Below are positions 53,610 through 64,000 of a stretch of DNA of 64,000 nucleotides, one piece after another. The position numbers and the translations under genes are program-made. The stretch's first letter is position 1; the number at the start of each line of letters is the position of its first letter. This DNA is from Maea johnstoni (Eukaryota; Annelida; Polychaeta; Spionida; Magelonidae): contig OZ012688.1 of the NCBI GenBank assembly GCA_963942565.1, positions 20,499,427 through 20,563,426 of the forward strand, read 5' to 3'. The notes below the pieces were generated by a model, which saw only the letters and a list, made by a program, of their open reading frames with translations, was not told the DNA's origin and ran no database searches.

Positions 53610-55414
53610 AACAATACGACTACTTCTGGCTTGTCAGGTTTATGCTATTGTTGAACACTCCTGGCTATTAATAGAGAAATCAACAAGTTAGAATATTTAG
53701 CTATGGTTCAGTAGTTATTAATTTAGTAGTTTAAGGAAGACCCTCCAGGGGGATTAACTTATCACTATCGGATATCAAAGATAAGCAGTAAAGTATGTAA
53801 TAGAAATTAGCATAAGATACAGAAGTCAAGCAAAGACCAAGAGAGGGATTAGCAAATTCATCTGCATAAATAATGGGATTCAGGTAGTCGTTACTTAACA
53901 TAAAACTCATAATAAAACTTTTATTTGATTCTTGGTGTCCTTTTTTTACCATTATTCATTAATTCTCATTATTACCATTGACAGGTATCAGACCATTGTG
54001 TTCTACATACTTAACTGCATAAAGGATATGATCCAAATAGTCCAATTTATATTAAACTCATTAATAATCGTAAGTAATTGAATCTTGATACGCTTATTTT
54101 CAACATTATCTATATTTCCTTTGCTTTTTGTTTTATTTCAAGCAGTACTAGTCCATCAGTTTTAGCATATCAAAACTGCATAAAGAATACAATCCAGTTC
54201 ATCCCAAAACTCACTGGAAAACTTATAATAAAGTAAAGATGAGTGATTTCAGCTCCAGCAACTAATTTAGCCCTGGTAAGAAATTGGAGGCTCCCTGGCC
54301 TATAGTAATTGTACCTTGGTAATCCTGATTTCAACAGCATTTAAACATTCATTTCTTTTTAATAGATATGTATCTCATCTAGATAAATAGGAGGAAAAGA
54401 CTTATATTCTAGCTTAGTACATAACCAATGCTTTAATTAAATAGAATTAACTATTGAACGCAATGCATAATGTTAAAGTTCAGTGTGCGGGATACTTAGA
54501 GTGCTTTCATATCATCAAGACCATCACCATGGCAACAAGAAAGTAAATTGGAATCAACAAGAGGTTTTAGGGTTCCTGGAAGTCCTACTGTAAACCTCAG
54601 AGTCCTTACATAAATTTATTTCGAAAAGTAAAATATGTATTTGTGTGAAATTTCTTTTGTTTTTGGAACTATGTGGACAGCTTAGTTTACAGATGTGTAG
54701 GTCTGATTAGGGTTAAGGGCTTTGCAATTACAGAAAAAATTATCACTTGGAGCTGAGATACTTTTGATAATAACTGAAGAATAAAACATTGATTAAAAAA
54801 TAAGATAACAAGGAGAGTTGAAGGTTGGTTTGTGATATGACAAACATTTCTTCTTCAAATATATTTTCTGAAATGAGCTTTTATTAGAGAGAAAACTCCT
54901 ATGAAGCCTTTTTGGGTTGGTACAGGTATAAATGGGTTAATTATACATTAATATTTTGAGAAATCATTGATTTTATGTTAAGGTTCCTGATGGGTTTAAC
55001 AATTTCTCTTCAAATATATATATATTTCAATATCATTTTTTTTACATCTAATGAGTTCTCTTCTTTATTCAAAGTTGTCTGATCATATGTGCCCTCCGGA
55101 TTTGATGGATTATAAAAAATATAAATTAATTCAATTTACACATGGAAAGCCCTTATAGTGCGATTTATCTGAAGAGGTGGGAAAATATGTTTACACCATG
55201 TTACCTCATTACGCATAATTAAAGGGGTTTTACTATGAATTATTCAAGGAAATGTAAGAATTCAGGTGTGGGATTATTGGAAATCAGGGCCCTCTAGTGA
55301 CCAGTACACGAGACGAGCATTCCAAATACTGAAATAAACTACCAAAAAACAAAATGACTGAAGAAACAGGTGCTCTGGGTCCACAGCAGGGAAAGGTTAC
55401 AGGTCAGATGTCAG
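53610..55414. other. Upstream MTSS intron or flank
   Basis: No exon was found. 54710-54944 is a decayed family A MITE (GGTTAAGGGC ... AATGGGTTAA). Confidence 0.35.
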
Positions 55415-55427
55415 AGGTCAAAGTTCA
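55415..55427 (+). promoter_or_regulatory. DR1-type nuclear receptor motif
   Basis: AGGTCAAAGTTCA is a direct repeat of AGGTCA-like half-sites spaced by one base, the form bound by HNF4/RXR-class receptors. Another half-site AGGTCA lies at 55401-55406. Motif match only. Confidence 0.3.
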
Positions 55428-55547
55428 AGCAAGAGGGCAGTGATCAAGCATGCCCGGCATAAGCTCTGATGACCACCCTGCATAATTATCCATGTAACAA
55501 TTACATAGTCTCATAGTCTATCAGTTGAATTTCAATTATGTAACAGC

Positions 55548-55548
<1 letters not shown>

Positions 55549-55614
<66 letters not shown>

Positions 55615-55626
55615 CGTGAGTGGATG

Positions 55627-55719
<93 letters not shown>

Positions 55720-55735
55720 TATACTAGTATATATA

Positions 55736-55776
<41 letters not shown>

Positions 55777-55790
55777 ATATATATATATGT
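55549..55790. repeat. (GT)n-(TA)n microsatellite
   Basis: About 60 bp of GT, a short unique linker, and about 155 bp of TA with a few interruptions. Confidence 0.95.
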
Positions 55791-56300
55791 ATATGCTTTA
55801 TCTATCCATTCTAGATGTAAGAGGATGAGAAGCAAAAGAGGCCAATTATCTCTAACCCACTCAGGGGTGCAGCAGCTTGATTAAGTTTTTAATGAATTCC
55901 TCATTAATCCATAAACCCCTTTGCATCCCAGGTTCATAAATCTTAACAGGAACCTTACAAATGAGCACACAAATCCTCAAAAGAACTGGGGTGTTTTTGG
56001 CTAGTTTGTATTAAAGTTTAAGTCTCATAATCTGGGTGCAGGAGGTTCTGGATTAAATGGAGAAGAATGGCCATTATAAACACTACATATTCAAGCCTTT
56101 TCTCACTAGACATAAACAATGCATTGGAAACTTGCATTGATGAGGTGATTCAGGAAAAATTCTGAATGGTTATTCGGTGAAATATGAATACTTTCCGTGC
56201 TTTTTGAAAATTGAAAACTACAAATAATGAAATGGTATTTCTCTATACATCATGCTCAAGACATCTTTAAAGGTCCAATAACTTAGTGAACAAATTTACC
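55791..56300. other. Upstream MTSS intron or flank
   Basis: Nothing recognised. Confidence 0.4.
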
Positions 56301-56500
56301 NNNNNNNNNNNNNNNNNNNNNNNNNNNNNNNNNNNNNNNNNNNNNNNNNNNNNNNNNNNNNNNNNNNNNNNNNNNNNNNNNNNNNNNNNNNNNNNNNNNN
56401 NNNNNNNNNNNNNNNNNNNNNNNNNNNNNNNNNNNNNNNNNNNNNNNNNNNNNNNNNNNNNNNNNNNNNNNNNNNNNNNNNNNNNNNNNNNNNNNNNNNN
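56301..56500. other. Assembly gap (200 N)
   Basis: Exactly 200 undetermined bases; a round figure suggests a placeholder or scaffolding estimate. An MTSS exon could be hidden here. Confidence 0.99.
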
Positions 56501-56731
56501 TGCAGTATGAAGAGCTATACTTGTCCCAACATATATTTAAAGCATCATCACCACTGCTGATTATCAAAAAAATAAATAATATGAAATAATTCATTCAGGG
56601 CCTAAGAATCATAAGATATGAAAGAGCTGTTTTTGTGGTCTAGCTTTGATCACCCATAAAACGCATTGTCATGTAAACTAATCAATACTGTGCGTTCATC
56701 AATTAAGGTATGTGTCAGGTTACCTGCCTTG

Positions 56732-56897
56732 TAACTGAAACCTATTACCAGAACATCAAAGGAGAGATATGGTGCCCATTTTATACCTGTGCATCATAAT
56801 GCATGAAACGGGCATGTTTTGAACGTGCGGGCCTGTTAACTTTTACCTGTGTATAACTGAAACCTAGTACCAGAACATCAAAGGAGAGATATGGTGC
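56732..56897. repeat. 44-bp direct repeat around a MITE fragment
   Basis: 56732-56775 and 56854-56897 (TAACTGAAACCTATTACCAG and so on) agree in 43 of 44 bases. The 78 bases between end GTTAACTTTTACCTGTGTA, the terminus of the CACAGGTAAAA MITE family seen complete at 24193-24479. Confidence 0.85.
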
Positions 56898-59040
56898 AGG
56901 TATGAATAACAGGTGCTAATTAAGCATTCCAGGAGAGGCACATGGGCAGGTGTTACCTAATACCAGCTAACTGACCACCACAGCCATCAGCCCGGCATCA
57001 GTGTATGGCTCGTAATGATGATCACACCATGATGATGATGATCACCATCATCCTCAGTACCTGGTGACACCTGGGAAGTGTGGTGTCACCTGTAACCCTA
57101 CCATAGGGGTGTTAGTACCAGGCAGATAGTATCTTTAAAGATATCATTAAAATGTGGTATCAATATGTTATCATATTTCAGAATTTCAAGTTACCAATCC
57201 CTACCCCCTTAGTCACTTGCTACCATGGTTCTGCATCTAGTAACTGGTAATTAGTTACACAACATTCCTTCTAATGATGTTATTTATGTAGTGAATAAGT
57301 GTTTTATTCCCAAATATAAAATAGATCCCAGATAATTATTTTTGATTGAAAATTTAGGCACATAAGGGTTAAATTTGGCATAAAAACCAATTGGTTGAAA
57401 ATAAATTAGATAGATAAATTATCAATATCAAATTTCATTCGAACAAACAAACGATGGCTATGAAAAAGCTGCTGCTCGTCCCATGTGCCCTAGATGAGTG
57501 TGAGGTAAGAGAGAGGGGACATTGTTCACATAGAGCGGCTGTGCTGCTGCTGCCCCCAGGGCCACATGTTCGTGTTAGTTTGGACGACTACCATATAATA
57601 ACTCATCATGGCCACGCATGCCTGCAGGGGGGCCCACCCTCCAGGTCACATGACCCACAGATATTACGGTCATGTGACCCGAAGGTATCTCAGTCATTGC
57701 ACAACAAATGAACCCACCTTAACATAACAAAAATTAACATTTTTAGTAACAATTTTTTTAAGATCATTCATGTAAAAGTGAAATTCTCTTTACATAAAAA
57801 TGCCACCTTTCAAAAACTCCTAAACCTGCTCTTTTCTGCATACAGTTTCAGAGGAGAGCAATGAGCTTTTCACTTTGGTAGATCAGATCAGAGTTATTTC
57901 ATATTATTGATAGAAATAGTGCTTACTAGAGTACCATATTTAAATACACTGCCAGGTACTCAGAACAATACATTGCAAATTAATGTTTGTATTGCTTCCA
58001 CTTGAACCATATATCCACTCTGCTCTAAAAACACCTCATGTACGAACCGCACTGCCCTCCACTAACAGTACAGTAATAAATACCCTTACACCATGCTCAC
58101 GGCCACAGTGAATCCACCCTCCCCATGGTATGGTAGTAATATCATGACCCTGCACCATGCCAACCCTGAGAACACCCGTAGTGCATGGTCACCTCCACTT
58201 GCCCCATGGTAGTAATATTACTACCCAAGCCCTGCCTCCAGCTGATCCTACTATTGATGCTGCTGTTTTCATTAACAGAACGCATTCTCTTCTCATATTT
58301 ACCACAATCAATTTAAATGTTTACACAAGGTGCACTTCAATAATGGACTCCAAAGAAAGCTTCCCCAGAATGCTGAGAACTATGTCCTTTTCAACCAGCT
58401 TCACACAATACCTGCCCACACTTCCTCTTCCTAGCTGCCAGAAAATAAAGAAATAGCCAATAAACACAGGAAGCTGCCAATTTTCCCATTTCGATCTTCT
58501 TCACACATTCACAACCCAAAATACCTTCATACCTAATGGGAGTTTGCAACCAATGAATCAAGACATGCCTATTAAATTAATACCCACAACAGCCAAAAAC
58601 AGATCAACAATAACAACAACCGACAACCCTCACTCAAATACTTAATAAAACCATTCTTTATTTCTATTTTCTTTTTGATAAAAGTATCATAGGGTCAGAG
58701 AACAATTACTATAGTAAATCCTAAGCATGGATGAATTGTATGCATTTAATGTAAGTGATGTCTCTGAACATTCATTGTACTTCTAACAGAATCGTATTTT
58801 TACACTTGATTAGAAATCAATATTCTTGAGAAGAATAGCTTGAAAATAGGGACTTAGATGCACATAATATTGCTAACTTGAACCCACAGTAATGTACAGG
58901 CTCGTTTAGCCCAGAGGCATTATATGTGACTCACTTACATATGTTAATTAGAATTAATTCAACTCTGACTCATTGTATCAAAACTATGTAGAATTCACAT
59001 GGGATCACTCTGCCAATAATTATAGCTTCGGTCCTCCATA
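56898..59040. other. Upstream MTSS intron or flank
   Basis: No exon found. 57000-57095 has ATGATG repeats and a GGTGACACC/GGTGTCACC inverted pair. The ORFs at 57454 and 58157 have no recognisable sequence. Confidence 0.35.
57644..57679. promoter_or_regulatory. Inverted pair of E-box/M-box motifs
   Basis: GGTCACATGACC (57644-57655) is followed by its reverse complement GGTCATGTGACC (57668-57679). Each centres on TCACATGA/TCATGTGA, the preferred form for MITF/TFE-class factors. Motif match only. Confidence 0.3.
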
Positions 59041-59300
59041 AATCACTTAACAAATGACCTTAATTTCCGGGAACGACCTCTTAAGCCAGACCATGAGGGC
59101 TTTGAAGGACCTCTGGAATTTCCATTTCCAACTTCTTAATATGAAGCAAAGGTATTCCTTAACAATGCAATAAGTCTTGAATCACTGAACAAATCACCTT
59201 TTTGCCATACAACAACTTCTAGAACCAGACCCTTAAGGATTCCAAGATCTCTGGAATTTCCATCTCCAACTTTCTAATATGAAGCGAAGGTATTCCTAAA
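59041..59300. repeat. Diverged tandem duplication, about 140-bp unit
   Basis: CTCTGGAATTTCCATTTCCAACTTCTTAATATGAAGC near 59111 recurs near 59250 as CTCTGGAATTTCCATCTCCAACTTTCTAATATGAAGC, each followed by AAGGTATTCCT. Confidence 0.75.
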
Positions 59301-59469
59301 CATCATCAATAACACTCGAGTTCCCTAAGCTCTGTTTACTAACAGCTCAGTCCAGAGTGATATATGGTGGGTTTTCTGTGAGGAGGAAATGTATCATGTC
59401 TACCCCGGCATAATGTTTGCATTCTTCACCACAAACATGCTCCTTGTGAAACTGACCCAGAGGTCAGGG

Positions 59470-59499
59470 TCAAGGTCACAGAGGTAAGGGTCAAGGTCA
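59470..59499 (+). promoter_or_regulatory. Two ERR/SF-1-type sites 21 bp apart
   Basis: TCAAGGTCA occurs at 59470-59478 and 59491-59499, each preceded by GG, on the same face of the helix. It is the extended half-site of estrogen-related and SF-1-type receptors. A third TCAAGGTCA lies near 62746. Motif match only. Confidence 0.35.
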
Positions 59500-59779
59500 G
59501 AGGATACCAACTTGCTCCATCGTGAACCTTGCAGCTATAGAATGTACAGACATGCAGCCCTAAAAGACAAAGCAGAATATCATCTTGCATGGTGAAGGTC
59601 AAACAGATTATTTTACCAAATAACCTTTCCAATAAATCAATATCAAATCGAAAATGAAATACAGTTCGGACCAATCAATAGCTGAATTTTAATGTTAACC
59701 TTCCAATAAATCAATGGCTGAAGCACCTCACCTAGAATTAATTGTTAACCATAAACAATGCAATAGGATGTCATACTTG

Positions 59780-60165
59780 GTCAACTCTCTAGTTCCATCT
59801 CTCTGGATGTAGAAATAATGTTCAGATGTCCGACAAAGCTACTCACTGGTTCTATCTCCTTGTACTATAAGGATGATCTTCTGAGGTGTTTACAAAATGA
59901 CAACAGACAGTGTGAAAAGGTGATGTTGTATCTGGAAATTTCCTAGCTTATAAGACTTGGCTTCCACTCCCTGGTCCTATCTCACTGGTTGTAGGGATAA
60001 TCTTCCAAGTTCTCTTTGCTAATGAGGGCAGCAGACCTAATGTGAACAGGTTAAGTTATCCAGAATTTTCCTTGCCTGTAAGACTTGGCTTCCACTCCCT
60101 GGTTCTATCTCACAGGTTGCATGGATAATCTTGCAAGTTGTCCTTGCTAATGAGGGCAGCAGCGT
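59780..60165. repeat. Degenerate tandem repeat, about 115-bp unit
   Basis: TAAGACTTGGCTTCCACTCC, CTGGTTCTATCTCAC and GCTAATGAGGGCAGCAG recur in two clear copies (about 59935-60046 and 60050-60165), with two older ones upstream (TTCCATCTCTCTGGATG; TTCTATCTCCTTGTAC). Confidence 0.75.
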
Positions 60166-60599
60166 ATACTGGTATACACTGCCAGGGTAATGGCTGCCTC
60201 TAATCATCATCACTCATCATTACCCACCAAGAGAGTGTGGCTGCGGGAGTTAATTGACTGTCACCAGAGCCAGGGAGCGGGGATCAGTTTGCGATGAAAA
60301 AGCTTACGGATGAAGGAGAAGACAAGATACCGGTGAATAACAACATATAGGTCCTAATGGTGAAGGTGAGTGTGACATTTTAAGGCTAATTTGTATTGTG
60401 TGCCTTCATCTGATGCTCAGAACCCAACACTTATGGCTGTCCATCTTCTGAACACACACACACTCATTTGTAGCCTGCCTCCTAGGCTATATTCACATAT
60501 TTCTCTTTATTTATTCATTTATTTATAATAAATATTTATTTTTTGAATTTTAATTATCATCACTTCTTTTGCCATATTTAGATCAATTGTTAACTAGCC

Positions 60600-60764
60600 A
60601 ATAGTAAGGGTCAGAACCTGGAGTACCCAGCTTAAACCATCGCTTAGCCCTAAGTCACTGACAACTTTCTCACAAGCCCCAGCTGGGATACGGACCCAGG
60701 CAGTGGTGAGAGACGGCTTGCAGTCAGTGGCAATGCCTGAGATCACTCAGCCATCAGGTCAGGC
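60600..60764 (-). mobile_element. tRNA-derived SINE
   Basis: Read on the minus strand it starts CCTGATGGCTGAGTGATCTC (A box 60753-60741), then B box GGGTCCGTATCCC (60697-60685), then TGTCAGTGACTTAGGGC and the body GGTTTAAGCTGGGTACTCCAG. Same family as 21774-22090. Confidence 0.75.
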
Positions 60765-60865
60765 CCATATTCAGATCTCAACCCTAGTGGATAGACACTG
60801 AAGTATGTTCAAATGGGTAGATAAAGGATACTGAAATCACCCTCATAGAGAACCTCCTCCTATGG

Positions 60866-61049
60866 CAGGGTCTGACACTTGGATTTCAGGCTAGGGGCCT
60901 GAAAAGGTCTTTTGATAAATTAAGTGGTCAATAACAGGATTTCTGTATTGTCATATTTACTATTTCGGGCCCCTAGTCTGAAAAATCTAGGGGCCCACAG
61001 CAAAATCTAGGGGCATATGCCCCTGGGCCCCTGGGAAAGTCGAACCCTG
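60866..61049 (-). mobile_element. CAGGG-ended MITE with 5-bp target duplication, copy 2
   Basis: This is the inverse of copy 1 at 47726-47911: it starts CAGGGTCTGACACTTGGATT and ends AAGTCGAACCCTG. It is flanked by TATGG and TGTGG (one mismatch), again a 5-base duplication. Confidence 0.8.
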
Positions 61050-61383
61050 TGTGGCAATCTCAGGAACTCAATGCCAGAGTAATAGAACACATGTAGTGAT
61101 TTAATAGTTTTAATAGTAGAAGCCTGTTAGATAGGCTAACCCACTTGCTGTACCATATTAGTCCATTTATTGCACGGTATTAGAGGATTGATTTCACAGG
61201 GTGGGAGTACCATAATCAAATGAAAATATGTTTAACAGGATTAATACGTATAGACTACCACAATGGTGGGAGTATCATAATCAAATGAAAATATGTATAT
61301 CTGATTTATAAATATAGGCTACCACAATGAAGATTATTCAAATAAATGAATGGCCCATTGGGCATCTGATGATTGTAAATGAG

Positions 61384-61586
61384 TTAACTCTCTCATCCCT
61401 GCAGTGATCCAATGAGACTTGACCATTCCGCAAGACACTTCATGTCAAAGCATCTTTGTGGAAATATAAGAGGAAACCGTCAGCTATCCTTCAAATATCT
61501 TTTGAGGATATCTGTTTTTCCAAAGTTATTTTCTTAAGTATCAATCATCGCTGCGATCTGGTCAACTCCAGGCAAGAATGGGTTAC
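61384..61586. mobile_element. Decayed family A MITE
   Basis: TTAACTCTCTCATCCCTGCA to CAAGAATGGGTTAC; inner words CTTCAAATATCTTTTGAGGAT and AAAGTTATTTTCTTAAGTAT follow family A. Confidence 0.5.
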
Positions 61587-62322
61587 GATTAAATAGCCTG
61601 GTCAAGTGACATCCACTCAGCTGTGAAATAATGGAGGTAATGATTTCACATGTATCACCATTAAGGGGATTTGAATATTAAGCCACTACTTATAATGCCC
61701 CAATTCCTGCCAGCAGTTCCGCACAGACAGACAAACGGCCAAAATCAATACCACCACTGAGCTAGGGCGATAGCCTATACAGGGTGAAGGTCAGGGGAGG
61801 ATCAAATTGTCTCTCTCTGACTCCTGGCTGATCACGTAGACTTAACTGAAGCACAGGTCCTCATACTGAGGGCAATCCAACAATGTTGACCAACACCTAC
61901 ATATCTAGCTGACTTCATTTTACTAATTTTATATCTTTGCAATAGCAGCATAGTTAAGAAAATATTCAAAGCAGAAATGTTCATCCCAATTTACATCTAT
62001 TCTTGAAATAGTTGCTATTCTTAGGCCTAAAAAAAAAGTTGTTTGTTTAATGTAACCCTACCCTTACAAGTTCTTATTCAGAAATATCCCTACCCTAAAG
62101 TTTTTTCTGCCCTTCCAACTCCAAATCATTGAAAAACATGCATAAAACACACATTTTTGACCAAAAAAATAATGCAGACCTACCTACCCTATTTTTTTCC
62201 GGACCATTACAGTAAACAAACATTTATTTTTCTATGCCTTATGCTTTATATCCCAATTGATTTCAAAATAATATTGCGCCCAGACCACATGTGTCCACCA
62301 GGTCTCTTGGCATGAATAGGTT

Positions 62323-62570
62323 AAGCTAAAAGCTTTCAAGCTGGGTCCTCCCCCCGAGGCCAACTGGCAGTTTTGATAAAATCTTGCCAGCAAAAGCAAA
62401 TTTGGAAAAGTATTTGAAGGAGAAACGTTATTCAGAACAATACTAGTAACTCTACTTCAAATATTTCTTAAAATAATTCTTAATTCCGAGGTTATCATCA
62501 ATAGTATCATAGATTCATAGATCAAGAAGACGACGTCTACAGGAACTCTTCAGCGTGAATTGGTTATACT
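62323..62570. mobile_element. Decayed family A MITE
   Basis: AAAGTATTTGAAGGAGAAACG, CTCTACTTCAAATATTTC and AGCGTGAATTGGTTA keep the family A order; termini are mutated. Confidence 0.5.
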
Positions 62571-64000
62571 GTAAGCTTTCGAGCACGAGTATCGTGACGA
62601 TACTCCAGAGAGATGGTTGGGTAATTTTCCAATAAGCGTTTTCCGTTTGTCTCAGGATGGCGATAATGGCCTCTCACAAATCTGAGACTTGAGGATCTCA
62701 GCAAAGAGAGGAGGAGGGGGTGATTTATGGTTACGATGTAAGGTCAAGGTCAGGTCACGCTCCAGTGACCACCATCTTGCTTTTTCAAAACAACAGAACC
62801 TGCGTAAGGTGAAGACTCAATGAATGGCCAGCCAAAAATGTTGGGTGATTCTACTCTCATTTAGTTATATCATTGCTCACCAGGTGGCAAGCAAGATGCC
62901 ATTCAAGTTCCTTGTTTCAAGCAGTGGGTGAGCACCCCTGGCGCCATCTATATTCATCCCAAGTAACTACCACATTGGCAAGAGGTTAAAGATACAGACC
63001 AGAAAAGCAAATATAGGATTTAATCATTCTTTAGTTTAGGAACCAGTCTGAATGCGGTCTGCAAATCAGTGGCCTCTATAGAAACTAGATGCAATACTAC
63101 ACAATTATCCCATTGTAGCTTATTCCCACTTCCGAGGTCAGGTTTGATTGGGTAAGTGTATAATGGAAGCCCTAGTCTAGGATGTTATACAGGAAATACA
63201 AGGTGCTCATTTCCGTCTGCTCTTCCCTTATGATATCTTGCTAAATCACCGGTGTTGTTGTTGTTTAGAATAATAAAATCAATGTCTATTAGACCATTCA
63301 GACTAATGATTGATGCAAATAAACATCATTTTTTAGTAAATGAAACTGTACTTACAAAGACTCTTATTCTTACAATGAACTGCTTGAAATATACATACCT
63401 GAAATGAGAAGACATCACATGAGTATACAGGTGACAGATCAGAAAAGCAATATAATGTAATATAATATAACGACACAGTAATATGGCATACAATTCAATA
63501 CAATAGAATACAATTTAATTTATTATATCCTCCATAGTTTATCATCATAAAATAAATGTGATACATAAAGCTAAAAACTTGGCTAAATAAAGGAGACCAA
63601 GCTCTCCTTCCCAGTAGAGATGTGCGACCTGATGAAGTATTTCAGGTAAGGCAGCCAGCCCATCTCAAATTCAATAACATTTCTTGGCAAACCAGGATCC
63701 CATTGATTGCAATAAGGAGGAAGTGTGATGTAGCGCCGTAACCAGGTGATTAACAGGTGTTGTGAGTGAATAGGGTTAATCAGGACAGGTATCACCTGGA
63801 TCAGGTAATGACCAGGGTCCATCAGGGGTATCCCGGCACTCTTATTGTACCAATGTGGCACACAACTCACACCTGTTACTTTTGCCAGTCTCCCTAACAC
63901 ACAATCAACCACTTAGAACCCTTTAGCCAACAAAACCCCTATCATTAGCCCCTTCCCCTTGCCCTAGAGCACCCTAATCAGTACCCCGATTATCACCACC
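62571..64000. other. Right flank
   Basis: No exon recognised. A 109-codon minus-strand ORF at 63583-63912 has no familiar motif, and I cannot claim it is coding. Confidence 0.35.

Noticed and set aside
57454-57711. Plus-strand ORF of 85 codons starting MAMKKLLLVPCALDE
   Set aside because: The start looks like a signal peptide, but the frame has no conserved features, no splice context, and runs through an inverted E-box pair.
63583-63912. Minus-strand ORF of 109 codons, considered as an upstream MTSS exon
   Set aside because: It contains no I-BAR sequence, and lacks acceptor and donor sites in suitable places.
53000-64000. Search for I-BAR and Ser-rich MTSS exons upstream of 52938
   Set aside because: No segment with the expected YQTPPSSP or I-BAR motifs was found by eye. 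They may be in the gap, be diverged, or lie beyond the window.

Overview
The window is eukaryotic nuclear DNA from an animal, most likely an aquatic invertebrate. It is AT-rich, has very long (TA)n and (ACAT)n tracts and GT-AG introns, and carries many short DNA-transposon derivatives (MITEs), tRNA-derived SINEs and an APE-type LINE. Two host genes can be read across splice junctions, both on the minus strand. Their proteins resemble vertebrate ones clearly but distantly. I cannot name the species or choose safely among lancelets, echinoderms, hemichordates and lophotrochozoans. A 200-base assembly gap lies at 56301-56500.

Gene 1 (26607 down to 3193, minus) is a complete glucoside xylosyltransferase (GXYLT type), rebuilt from seven exons whose phases all match. 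Exon 1 encodes a type II signal anchor and lies about 17 kb from exon 2. Exon 4 carries the DxD motif. The predicted protein is about 370 residues and should act in the Golgi, adding xylose to O-glucose on EGF repeats such as those of Notch. Intron 1 holds most of the mobile DNA in the left half: a LINE with two long ORFs (13837-18995), the 3' end of a related LINE (10020-11568), a 702-bp foldback element with a 9-bp target duplication, and several MITEs and SINEs.

26.6-36.5 kb is intergenic, with no exon I could support. It contains five TTAA-flanked MITEs of one family (two sharing a TTAA), one of a second TTAA family, and a hAT-type MITE with an exact 8-bp target duplication.

Gene 2 (52938 down to 36559, minus, continuing off the right side) is the 3' part of an MTSS1/MTSS2 (MIM/ABBA) homologue. 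Seven in-phase exons encode about 639 residues: the Ser/Pro-rich middle and the C-terminal WH2 actin-binding motif. The N-terminal I-BAR domain is not visible and probably lies beyond the window or in the gap. One intron contains an unusual array of seven 28-bp units, each built around an RFX X-box-like palindrome.

53-64 kb appears to be further intron of gene 2 or intergenic DNA, with MITEs, a SINE, tandem duplications and clusters of nuclear-receptor and E-box motifs. No prokaryotic features, CRISPR arrays, rRNA genes or convincing functional tRNA genes were seen.
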